Shown in pieces: positions 1-6,241 of a stretch of DNA of 6,771 bases (position 1 is the first letter of the stretch; every line of letters starts with the position of its first letter). The notes under the pieces were generated by a model, which ran no database searches, was not told where the DNA came from, and saw nothing but the letters and a program-made list of their open reading frames with translations. The stretch is from contig CAYFMF010000069.1 in NCBI GenBank assembly GCA_964344135.1, positions 1-6,771 of the forward strand. The letters run 5' to 3'. The translations under genes were made by a program, and so were the position numbers. Source of the DNA: Thiopontia sp964344135. GTDB lineage: Bacteria > Pseudomonadota > Gammaproteobacteria > GCF-002020875.

Positions 1-30
1 AACAGTGAAGAGGATAGACTTAACCATCAA

Positions 31-37
31 GAGGAGG
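31..37 (+). promoter_or_regulatory. Shine-Dalgarno site of the diheme cytochrome gene
   Basis: GAGGAGG lies six bases before the ATG at 44. It decides the start: a GTG at position 5 is also in frame, but it would put 13 charged residues ahead of the signal peptide and has no visible ribosome site inside the window. Confidence 0.85.
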
Positions 38-43
38 CACACC

Positions 44-715
44 ATGAATAGAAGAGTACTCTACCCCCTGCTGCTGCTCATCCTGACCACAATCAGAGGG
101 TCAGATACAGCAGCCGCCACCCCACCACTCGCCTACGAGGGGCAGCGGCTCTATCTCTCCTACTGCCAGCTCTGTCATGGCAAGGAGGGCAAGGGTGATG
201 GGGGTCTGGCCAGGGCGATGAAGATTCAGCCTGCTGACCTGACGACCACGGTGCGCTCCCGTAGCGACACAATCCTCAGGAAGATTATTACCGGAGAGGG
301 GCGCCAGACCATTACCGGTCGTGACCGTCACAATCTGCTCAGCAGCGCGATGCCGGAGTGGAGGGAGATCTTCGATGATGCCGAGGTGGATTCACTGATC
401 GCCTTTCTGCGCTTCCTCAGTCGCTCGAAACATGGGCTGATGGGGGATCCGGAGCAGGGGATGGAGCTCTACCAGAAGTACTGTCGGGTCTGCCATGGTG
501 AGGAGGGGGATGGAGATGGCATCATGACCAGACTGATCGGGATGGTACCGACCGACCACACCAACCCCAATGAGACCAACCGCTTCAGCAACCAGGAGCT
601 GGCCGAGGCGATCCTCAACGGCAAGGGGCGATTCATGCCGGCCTGGAGAGGTGTCCTGAGTCAGAGTGATGTCGAGGCGCTGGTCAGCTATATCCGCCTG
701 CTCTCAATCCTGTAA
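44..715 (+). CDS. Secreted diheme class I cytochrome c (c4-like)
   Basis: This 223-residue protein has an N-terminal signal peptide (about residues 1-25: basic MNRR, then a Leu-rich core, ending near TAAA) and two tandem class I cytochrome c domains. Domain 1 has the heme site CQLCH (41-45) and a likely axial Met103 in SAMPEW. Domain 2 has CRVCH (147-151) and a likely axial Met198 in RFMPAW. Each domain carries the small-cytochrome signature of CxxCH followed by G-x-G-D-G. Two such domains in about 200 residues resemble the cytochrome c4 / cytochrome c553 group, which shuttle electrons in the periplasm, often to terminal oxidases or from oxidoreductases. The physiological partner cannot be read from the sequence, and upstream genes are outside the window. 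The start is chosen from the strong ribosome site at 31-37. The gene ends 12 bases inside the convergent menE-like gene. Confidence 0.93.
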   Translation: MNRRVLYPLLLLILTTIRGSDTAAATPPLAYEGQRLYLSYCQLCHGKEGKGDGGLARAMKIQPADLTTTVRSRSDTILRKIITGEGRQTITGRDRHNLLSSAMPEWREIFDDAEVDSLIAFLRFLSRSKHGLMGDPEQGMELYQKYCRVCHGEEGDGDGIMTRLIGMVPTDHTNPNETNRFSNQELAEAILNGKGRFMPAWRGVLSQSDVEALVSYIRLLSIL

Positions 716-1672
716 CACCTCAGCCAACCTGGCTCGATCCAGCTTTCCAAGGCGGTTTCTTGGCAGGGAGGCAACCACCCTGATGATCCGTGGCCGTACT
801 GCAGAGGGGATGTTCTCGCCAGACCACCGTTTCACCTCCTCCTGACTGCCCTGACCCCGGACCAGAGCAACAATCCGCTCCCCCCATTCAGGATCAGGGA
901 TGGAGGTGACCCCCACCTCCTCCACACCGGGCGCCTCCAGCATCAACTGCTCTACTCGAACCGGATCCACCGTTACCCCCCCGCTGATGATGGTCTGATC
1001 GAGACGCCCCTGGAGGTGAAGATGCCCCTGTGAATCCAGAAATCCCCGATCCCGGGTCACCAGCTCAAAGAGGGGATCACCAAACAGCTGCTCACTGCGA
1101 ACACAAACCTCTCCACCAATGCTGATTGAGAGCTCGACCCCTGGAAGAGGTGGCCCCACATCCCCCGGATCCCAGCTGTCGATAGACTCCCGGTTCAGCC
1201 GCAACATGGTGATTCTGGAGGCGCTCTCCGTCATCCCGTAGGAGACCACGATCGGCCACCCCTGCTCAACCGCGCGCCGAGCCAGCGGCTTTTGGAGTCG
1301 ATCTCCACCAATCAGTACCGTCTTCAGTGACCCTGGAGCCGGCTCTTCTCCAAACTGATCCAGCAACCTGGAGAGCATCACCGGCACCAGCGAGAGATGG
1401 GTTACCGGATGTTTTCTCAAGTCGAGATGAATTCGTTCTGGATCAAACCGCTCATGGCGCAGCATGGTGGCCCCCACCTCCCTGCAGCGAATCTCAATCG
1501 CCACCCCGGAGACATGGTACTGCGGCATACAGTTGAGCCAGCAATCCCCTGGCTGCAGATCCTCCAGCTGCTGCCCCATGCGGGCGCTGGCGCGCAGCAT
1601 CTCAAGAGGAAGCTCAACCCTTTTTGCAACCCCCTCACTGCCACTGGTCTCGAGGGTGATCTCTGATCTCAT
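704..1672 (-). CDS. menE: Short MenE-like acyl-CoA ligase (o-succinylbenzoate-CoA ligase candidate)
   Basis: This is an ANL-superfamily adenylate-forming enzyme. Given the neighbouring menA and ubiE, the likely reaction is ATP-dependent ligation of CoA to o-succinylbenzoate in menaquinone synthesis. From the ATG at 1672 it is 322 residues. Visible motifs are the P-loop TSGSEGVAK (9-17), the adenine/acyl-AMP motif YGMTE (145-149), the GRLD hinge region (222-225) with ISGG after it, and the catalytic C-terminal lysine in NRLGK (Lys310). All catalytic motifs are present. The oddity is that the protein begins almost at the P-loop, whereas enterobacterial MenE (about 450 residues) has well over 100 residues before it. 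The frame stays open upstream to 1837 without a good ATG, and no clear Shine-Dalgarno precedes 1672, so the start is uncertain. Short MenE forms are known in some bacteria, so function is possible. Another acyl-CoA ligase activity cannot be excluded. It lies 82 bases after ubiE and overlaps the convergent cytochrome gene by 12 bases. Confidence 0.78.
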   Translation of the reverse strand: MRSEITLETSGSEGVAKRVELPLEMLRASARMGQQLEDLQPGDCWLNCMPQYHVSGVAIEIRCREVGATMLRHERFDPERIHLDLRKHPVTHLSLVPVMLSRLLDQFGEEPAPGSLKTVLIGGDRLQKPLARRAVEQGWPIVVSYGMTESASRITMLRLNRESIDSWDPGDVGPPLPGVELSISIGGEVCVRSEQLFGDPLFELVTRDRGFLDSQGHLHLQGRLDQTIISGGVTVDPVRVEQLMLEAPGVEEVGVTSIPDPEWGERIVALVRGQGSQEEVKRWSGENIPSAVRPRIIRVVASLPRNRLGKLDRARLAEVLQD

Positions 1673-1754
1673 ATCAATTAAGGGGATCCGGTGGTTGAAA
1701 GCTGGAGGTGAATTCAGGCGGATTGAGGCTGCGCAACTTTTGATACGGACAGGA

Positions 1755-2522
1755 TCAGTGTAGCAGGGTTGGCGCCCTACCTTTCTCGCCACTATGGATC
1801 GCGGCAATACCAAAGGTGAGGTTGCGGTACCGCACACTCGAGAATCCGGCCTCCTCGATCAGTGACTTCATCTCCCGCTGGTCGGGAAAGCGCCTGATTG
1901 ACTCCACCAGATAGTTGTAGGCGATTGGTGCCCTGGCCACCCAGGCCCCGAGACGGGGGATGATGTAGAAGGAGTGAAAATCGTAGAAGGGCTTGATCCA
2001 CCAGGCCGGCCGGGAGAACTCAAGACAGTGGAAACTGCCTCCCGGCCTGAGGACTCGATGGATCTCACGCAGTGCCTCATCCATCCGGGTCATGTTGCGA
2101 ATTCCAAAGGAGACCGTGAGGCGATCCACAGACTCCTCCTCCAGTGGGATCGACTCCCCGGAACCCAGACGGAACTCCACCCCCTCTATCCCCCGCCTCT
2201 CCCCTTCGGCCATCATCTCCTCACTGGGGTCAATCACCACCACCGTCCGATCCGGGGCGGCCATCTTCTGGGCAATGTCTCCGGTTCCACCAGCGAGGTC
2301 GACAATCACCTCCCCGGGCTGCGGGTTGACCATCTGCACCAGTTTCCGCTTCCAGAGGCGGTGGATCCCGAAGCTCATCATGTCATTCATCAGGTCATAA
2401 CGAGGGGCCACAGCCTGAAAAACGGCGCGGATCTTCTCTTCACGCTCCTCTGCCTCCACCTCGGAGAAACCAAAGGTCTGCGAGAGCCGTCCACCCTTCC
2501 CCTCCGGAACGGCATCACTCAT
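1755..2522 (-). CDS. ubiE: Demethylmenaquinone / 2-polyprenyl-benzoquinol C-methyltransferase UbiE (MenG)
   Basis: A 255-residue SAM-dependent methyltransferase, the usual length for the family (E. coli UbiE is 251). It carries the UbiE signature YDLMNDMMSFGIHRLWKR (42-59), the SAM-binding motif I VDLAGGTGD (74-82), an acidic end of strand 2 (VVIDPS, 95-100), FGIRNM (139-144) and HRVLRPGG (155-162). The family methylates demethylmenaquinol to menaquinol and, in bacteria that make ubiquinone, also the benzoquinol precursor. Placement in an operon with menA and a menE-like gene points to the menaquinone role, but a dual role is normal for proteobacterial UbiE. The ATG at 2522 overlaps the TGA of the upstream cytochrome gene (ATGA), so translation is probably coupled. 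An upstream in-frame start at 2573 would overlap the cytochrome gene by 55 bases and is less likely. Confidence 0.96.
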   Translation of the reverse strand: MSDAVPEGKGGRLSQTFGFSEVEAEEREEKIRAVFQAVAPRYDLMNDMMSFGIHRLWKRKLVQMVNPQPGEVIVDLAGGTGDIAQKMAAPDRTVVVIDPSEEMMAEGERRGIEGVEFRLGSGESIPLEEESVDRLTVSFGIRNMTRMDEALREIHRVLRPGGSFHCLEFSRPAWWIKPFYDFHSFYIIPRLGAWVARAPIAYNYLVESIRRFPDQREMKSLIEEAGFSSVRYRNLTFGIAAIHSGEKGRAPTLLH

Positions 2523-3358
2523 GGTCGCAGCACCCCGCTCAAGTCGGAGAGGGTGCGGTGAACCCCATGACAACGCGCACAGACCGCAACCCCGACCTCA
2601 CCCAGCTTTCGCCCAACCCCGGCTGGTTCTGTCTCAACCAGTGTTGCAAGCTCCTCCAGCAGGGCCTCGGTAGCGGAACCGAGGATTCGCTGATGCGGGA
2701 TCTCATCGCGATGGCACCCCTCACAACTCCCCCCCAGATCCATCACCCGGGTCGAGAAGCTCTCGAGGTATTCGGATGCGGCCTCCATCCGCTGGTCCTC
2801 TACCGCAATCTTGAAGCGGTTCATCGATCGGGAGAGGTTGTTCATCGCCTCACTGAAGGGGAGCTCCTCCAGCGTCTCACTATCCTCCACCGTGATATTT
2901 CCAAAATTGGGGGCACGGTAGAGTGCAGCTGTGACCGCCCGGAAATCATCATGACAGGAGCGGCAGGTCATCCCTACCTTGCCCAGCGCCTTCCCCATCT
3001 TCTCCCACTCCCGGTTCTTGATCACCGCCTCAAGGCGGTTGATCCACCTGGGCTCAACCTCATCACTCCACTCCGGGACCATGGTGGTGATACTGCGATA
3101 GTCCTCGATAAATCGGCTGCCCCACTTGTCGAGCCGCTCCTCATCCCTCAATGCCGTGTACTCCTGAATCGCCTGCATCGAGCGTCGCAACCGGAACATG
3201 GTATGGAGCCATACCTGACGCTTGCTGTTGGGCTTGTACCACTGGGCAATGGAGTCAGGGGGCAGGGTCAGCTCCAGCTCACCCTCTGCACCTGCACTCC
3301 AGGCAGAAACCGATGCAAGCAACATCAGCGCCACAACAAACACTCCCTCTCTCTTCAT
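2519..3358 (-). CDS. Secreted triheme cytochrome c with class II (c'-like) motifs
   Basis: A 279-residue exported protein with a signal peptide (about 1-24, cleavage near SAWSAGA) and three heme-attachment sites: CRSCH (132-136), CEGCH (212-216) and CARCH (260-264). The first site reads VGMTCRSCHDDFR, typical of class II cytochromes (cytochrome c'), where the heme site closes a four-helix bundle. The roughly 95 residues before it are helix-rich, charged and fit such a bundle. The second site follows another helical stretch of similar style, and the third unit is shorter, with 48 residues between sites two and three. No conserved Met ligand context is evident. I do not recognise a named family for the whole protein. 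It overlaps menA upstream and ubiE downstream by four bases each, so it is made together with two menaquinone enzymes. A periplasmic role in accepting or donating electrons near the quinone pool is an inference. The ATG at 3358 is chosen because the signal peptide starts there and GGGGA lies seven bases upstream. The frame extends to 3736 only as overlap with menA. Confidence 0.9.
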   Translation of the reverse strand: MKREGVFVVALMLLASVSAWSAGAEGELELTLPPDSIAQWYKPNSKRQVWLHTMFRLRRSMQAIQEYTALRDEERLDKWGSRFIEDYRSITTMVPEWSDEVEPRWINRLEAVIKNREWEKMGKALGKVGMTCRSCHDDFRAVTAALYRAPNFGNITVEDSETLEELPFSEAMNNLSRSMNRFKIAVEDQRMEAASEYLESFSTRVMDLGGSCEGCHRDEIPHQRILGSATEALLEELATLVETEPAGVGRKLGEVGVAVCARCHGVHRTLSDLSGVLRP

Positions 3359-4230
3359 AGCTCTATCCCCAGTATCATCAAGACCCCAAACAGGACCTGT
3401 AGTTGCGCTGTATGCGCCAGTAGTTGGTTCAGCCCCGTGCCATGGGGGATCCGGTAGATCTCCCGCCCCAGATAGAGGGCAATCGGCACTGCCGGGATGA
3501 TAACCCAGATCAGAAGTGGCTTCTCCATCTCCGCTGCAAGCCCCACAATCAACAGAAACGGCAGCAGGAGCAGCAGCAGATAGAGCCAGCGGGTTATCCG
3601 CTTGCCCAGGTGAACAGCCAGTGTACGCTTCCCTGCCCTGCGGTCGGTCTCGATATCCCGATAGTTGTTGACCACCAGCACCGCTGCCGCCTGAAGCCCT
3701 GTGATCGATCCTGCCCAGATGACAACAGGGCTCCACTGCAGGGCCATCAGCCAGTAGGTACCTGCAACAGCGGCCACTCCAAAGAAGAGGAAGACAAAGA
3801 GCTCACCCAACAGGGTGTAGGCGATCGGCAGCCGGCCTCCGGTATAGGCGATCCCCGCCCCGATGGAGAGGAGACCAATCAGCAGAATGGGAACACCCCC
3901 AACCCAGACCAGGTAGATCCCGATCAGCAGCGCCGCAGAGAAACAGCCCAGTGCGGCCCCTCTCACCTGCCCTGCGCCGAGGACCCCCTCTGCAACCATC
4001 CGTTTTGGACCGAGCCGATCCGGTCCATCCGCCCCACGCTCTGCATCCCCGGCATCATTGTAGAGATTGGTACCAATCTGGATCAGTAGTGCCGCCAGCA
4101 GAATCATCAGCAACAGAAGCGGCTGGAGGGAGACTCCCTCAACATCGGCAAGTGCCGCGCCAACAGCCACCGGCACCATTGAGATGGAGAGTGTTTTCAG
4201 GCGGACAGCAAGCCACCACGGGTTACTCAT
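3355..4230 (-). CDS. menA: 1,4-dihydroxy-2-naphthoate polyprenyltransferase MenA
   Basis: A 291-residue integral membrane prenyltransferase of the UbiA superfamily. It joins a polyprenyl diphosphate to 1,4-dihydroxy-2-naphthoate, giving demethylmenaquinone, the substrate of the UbiE/MenG encoded in the same operon. Both Mg-diphosphate-binding Asp-rich motifs are visible: NLYNDAGD (55-62) in the first and NNYRDIETDRRAGKRT (188-203) in the second. The DIxTDRxAGKRTLAV form is characteristic of MenA rather than UbiA. The opening NPWWLAVRLKTL resembles the usual MenA start (W...ARPKTL). Hydrophobic segments recur along the chain (about 38-53, 94-112, 114-130, 140-160, 167-187, 214-232, 238-255, 275-290), in line with eight or nine membrane helices. 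The ATG at 4230 has an AGAGG ribosome site seven bases upstream. It appears to be the first gene of the minus-strand operon and overlaps the triheme cytochrome gene through ATGA. Confidence 0.95.
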   Translation of the reverse strand: MSNPWWLAVRLKTLSISMVPVAVGAALADVEGVSLQPLLLLMILLAALLIQIGTNLYNDAGDAERGADGPDRLGPKRMVAEGVLGAGQVRGAALGCFSAALLIGIYLVWVGGVPILLIGLLSIGAGIAYTGGRLPIAYTLLGELFVFLFFGVAAVAGTYWLMALQWSPVVIWAGSITGLQAAAVLVVNNYRDIETDRRAGKRTLAVHLGKRITRWLYLLLLLLPFLLIVGLAAEMEKPLLIWVIIPAVPIALYLGREIYRIPHGTGLNQLLAHTAQLQVLFGVLMILGIEL

Positions 4231-4237
4231 CTGGATG

Positions 4238-4242
4238 CCTCT
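4238..4242 (-). promoter_or_regulatory. Shine-Dalgarno site of menA
   Basis: Read on the minus strand this is AGAGG, seven bases before the menA ATG at 4230. Its outer base is shared with the FNR-like palindrome at 4242-4255, so that palindrome lies in the untranslated leader of menA unless the menA transcript starts inside it. Confidence 0.6.
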
Positions 4243-4255
4243 TGATCTGAATCAA
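4242..4255. promoter_or_regulatory. FNR/ANR/CRP-family operator (perfect TTGAT-N4-ATCAA)
   Basis: The sequence TTGAT CTGA ATCAA is an exact match to the consensus for FNR-type oxygen-responsive regulators (FNR, ANR). Its centre, 4248.5, sits in the gap between the divergent menA operon and the 4361 gene. It is 41.5 bases from a start point at 4290, the standard class II activator position, with the candidate -10 element at 4279-4284. For menA it lies in the leader, where bound protein would tend to block rather than activate. Other members of the CRP/FNR family with the same half-site (for example DNR/NnrR types) cannot be told apart from the site alone. Confidence 0.72.
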
Positions 4256-4275
4256 CACGCTACAACTTTCACATC

Positions 4276-4290
4276 TGATAGGATGGTTTG
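4276..4290 (+). promoter_or_regulatory. Candidate class II FNR-dependent promoter (-10 region) for the 4361-6192 gene pair
   Basis: TG-A-TAGGAT at 4276-4284 is an extended -10 element (TGnTAnnAT, four of six matches to TATAAT plus the TG). It predicts a transcript start near 4290, about 70 bases before the first gene. There is no good -35 hexamer, as expected for an activator-dependent promoter, and the FNR-like site takes its place. A rival -10, TATGAT at 4293-4298, is 14 bases further on and would put the operator near -55. Confidence 0.45.
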
Positions 4291-4360
4291 CATATGATAT
4301 TGATCACTTCTGGAACCCCTGAACTTACAATCCAATCCATGATTTGAGTCTACCAAATTG

Positions 4361-4750
4361 ATGAAACAACTCCGCAATATTCTCCTGTTACTCTCCATGG
4401 CGATGTTTTTTTCTCTGAGTCACGCCGCCAGTGAGGAGCAGTTGAGTGCCATTAAACAGCTTGGAGGGGCCAATGGGATTGCCCTCAATTGTGGCTATAT
4501 CGGTGAGACCCGTCGCATGAAACGGGCTCTGGTGACCATTCTCCCCAAGATACGGATTCTGGGTGAGGCCTTTGACCAGTCCACCAACGACTCTTTTCTC
4601 GGAATGATCCGAACGGGAGATCCCTGCCCAGCAGAATCCCAGCTCAGCAGAGAGGTTGATGCGGGTATTGAGCACCTTGAGGCGCTGTTTCTTGCTCCTC
4701 AGCCACCGCATGGCTCCCAGCCCACCCTCTTCAACAAGCAACAGCAATGA
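4361..4750 (+). CDS. Small secreted protein of unknown family, partner gene of the ZnuA-SCO fusion
   Basis: A 129-residue protein that I do not recognise. It has a clear signal peptide (about 1-23: MKQLRN, then a hydrophobic core, ending SLSHAA), so the mature part of about 106 residues should be periplasmic. The mature part begins with an Ala/Leu/Glu-rich stretch, then a region with GYIGETRRMKR (45-55) and LPKIRILGEAFD (61-72). It has exactly two cysteines, Cys44 (ALNCG) and Cys89 (GDPCP), which could form one disulfide or bind a metal. The C-terminal tail (about 111-129) is Pro/Gln-rich and probably disordered. A TTG codon directly precedes the ATG at 4361; I use the ATG. The Shine-Dalgarno is weak. 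Its stop overlaps the start of the fusion gene (ATGA), which suggests coupled synthesis and a shared pathway. A role in copper delivery or oxidase assembly is only an inference from that neighbour. Confidence 0.82.
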   Translation: MKQLRNILLLLSMAMFFSLSHAASEEQLSAIKQLGGANGIALNCGYIGETRRMKRALVTILPKIRILGEAFDQSTNDSFLGMIRTGDPCPAESQLSREVDAGIEHLEALFLAPQPPHGSQPTLFNKQQQ

Positions 4751-6192
4751 GTCTGCCCTCTATTCGACCTCTTCTGGTCCTGCTGCTGGCCACACTCTCG
4801 CTTTCAACATGGGCCGGATCGGAACCGCTGCGGGTGGTCACAACGATCAAGCCGATCCACTCCATCCTCTCCAGCCTGATGGATGGGACACGCGCCCCTG
4901 AGCTGTTGGTGACCGGCAGTCAGAGTCCCTACAGTTATCAACTCAGCAGCAGACAACGAAGCTCCATCCAGCGGGCCGATGTGGTGGTCTGGGTGGGTCC
5001 AGAGCTTGAACGGTTCATGACCGCACCCATCCAGGAGCTTGGCCCCAATACCACCCTCTTTACCCTGCTGGACAACCATGAGATCAAGGTTCTCCCCTCA
5101 CGCTGGGATGAGGAGCGGCGTGACCCCTTCTTCTGGATGGACAGCCGCAATGTCATCATCCTGGCAGATGAGCTTGCCAGGGGGTTGATGCGTATTGATC
5201 CGGAGAGGAGTGCACTCTATGAGAAGAACCGCCACCGCCTGCTAAACCGTCTGGCCGATCTGGATCGCCGTCTCGAATACGGCTATCGGGGGCTGAGGAG
5301 TGGAATCGGCATGGCCTACTACGACACCCTGCAGTATTTTGAACAGGCCTATGCACTGAAAATCCGCGGGGTGGTTGCCGAATCACCAGCCACTCCGATA
5401 ACCGGACAGTCACTACTGGAGAACCATGCAAGGCTCCGAAGTGGTGATTACAGCTGCCTGTTGACGGAACAGCAGATGGATGGTGATGAATACGCGCTGC
5501 TCACCATGGGAACCACCCTCAATATTGGTGAACTGGACAGTTTTGGCTCCGGGATCGAGAGTGGTCCGGACCACTATTTCATACTGATGGAGCAGAACAC
5601 CTCCACCATCAAACACTGCCTGCGGTACGAGCAGAGCAGTTCTACCGGAGATACTATCGGTGAGCAACAACAGCACACCCTGCTGGATGCACCACCCCCT
5701 GCCCGAATTGGCGGGAGATTCATGTTGCGTGACCACAATGGAAAGCTCTTCACCGACCAGGATATGGTTGGCAAATACCAGTTGATCTACTTTGGCTACA
5801 CCTTCTGCCCGGATGTCTGCCCCACCTCACTGGTCACCATCTCCAGTGCGATGGCACAGCTTGATACGCTTGCAGAGGAGATCACCCCCTATTTCATTAC
5901 CGTGGATCCGGCAAGGGATACCATCGAGGTACTCTCTACCTATGTTGGCTACTTTCACCCCAGACTGATTGGCCTGACCGGAAGCCAGGAGATGGTTGAC
6001 CGTGTTGCCAGACTCTACAATGTCAAATACCAGAAGGTCATCGATGAATCACGGCCTGCGGATCAGTACATCATGGACCACTCCTCCGGGGTCTACCTGA
6101 TGGCACCGGATGGTGCCTTTATCACCAAGCTGGCCCATGGCATCTCAGCCGATGCGATGGCAGCCAGAATCCGCGAGATTCTGCCGAAATAG
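4747..6192 (+). CDS. Fusion of a ZnuA-like solute-binding domain (ligand-less) with a C-terminal SCO1/SenC copper chaperone
   Basis: This 481-residue exported protein has a signal peptide (about 1-23, ending LSTWA) and two domains. Residues about 28-292 match ZnuA/TroA-type metal-binding proteins of ABC importers: VVTTIKPIHS (30-39), ADVVVWVGPELE (77-88), IGELDSFG (260-267) and GPDHYFILMEQN (273-284). Cys237 and Cys291 are placed like the ZnuA disulfide. The three metal-binding histidines are replaced: SPHxY is SPYSY (Tyr62), DPHxW is DPFFW (Phe128) and YHDAY is YYDTL (Tyr192). The Asp of GELD (Asp264) remains, and there is no His-rich loop. After a polar linker (about 295-318), residues 319-481 are an SCO domain with FCPDVCPT (Cys354, Cys358), VDPARDT (386-392) and DHSS (His445), the complete copper-binding set. 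SCO proteins deliver copper to the CuA site of cytochrome oxidases or act as thiol reductases. No Shine-Dalgarno is visible; translation is likely coupled to the 4361 gene. There are no frame breaks at the junction, so this is one continuous gene. Confidence 0.9.
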   Translation: MSLPSIRPLLVLLLATLSLSTWAGSEPLRVVTTIKPIHSILSSLMDGTRAPELLVTGSQSPYSYQLSSRQRSSIQRADVVVWVGPELERFMTAPIQELGPNTTLFTLLDNHEIKVLPSRWDEERRDPFFWMDSRNVIILADELARGLMRIDPERSALYEKNRHRLLNRLADLDRRLEYGYRGLRSGIGMAYYDTLQYFEQAYALKIRGVVAESPATPITGQSLLENHARLRSGDYSCLLTEQQMDGDEYALLTMGTTLNIGELDSFGSGIESGPDHYFILMEQNTSTIKHCLRYEQSSSTGDTIGEQQQHTLLDAPPPARIGGRFMLRDHNGKLFTDQDMVGKYQLIYFGYTFCPDVCPTSLVTISSAMAQLDTLAEEITPYFITVDPARDTIEVLSTYVGYFHPRLIGLTGSQEMVDRVARLYNVKYQKVIDESRPADQYIMDHSSGVYLMAPDGAFITKLAHGISADAMAARIREILPK

Positions 6193-6241
6193 GTGTTAAC
6201 CGCCCAACACTCAGCCGCACCCCATCCGGAACAGAACCCAT

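Noticed and set aside
5..43. In-frame GTG start at position 5 for the diheme cytochrome
   Set aside because: It adds 13 charged residues before a normal signal peptide, while GAGGAGG sits six bases before the ATG at 44.
2558..3457. Plus-strand 299-residue open frame opposite the triheme cytochrome
   Set aside because: It is antisense to a gene with three heme motifs and a signal peptide, and its own product shows no domain or sensible hydrophobic pattern.
3359..3736. N-terminal extension of the triheme cytochrome frame to 3736
   Set aside because: The extension lies wholly inside menA in another frame, reads as low-complexity Gly/Ala/Ser/Pro-rich sequence, and would hide the signal peptide that starts at 3358.
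4388..4747. Minus-strand open frame opposite the small secreted protein gene
   Set aside because: The plus-strand product has a signal peptide and is coupled to the next gene; the minus-strand product shows no recognisable motif and no ribosome site.
4747..6192. Two adjacent genes (znuA-like and sco) merged by a sequencing error
   Set aside because: The frame is continuous through a polar linker with no stop, no internal ribosome site and no second signal peptide before the SCO domain, so a true fusion is the simpler reading.
6193..6210. Intrinsic terminator after the ZnuA-SCO gene
   Set aside because: The stem is only five base pairs with an eight-base loop and no T-tract follows.
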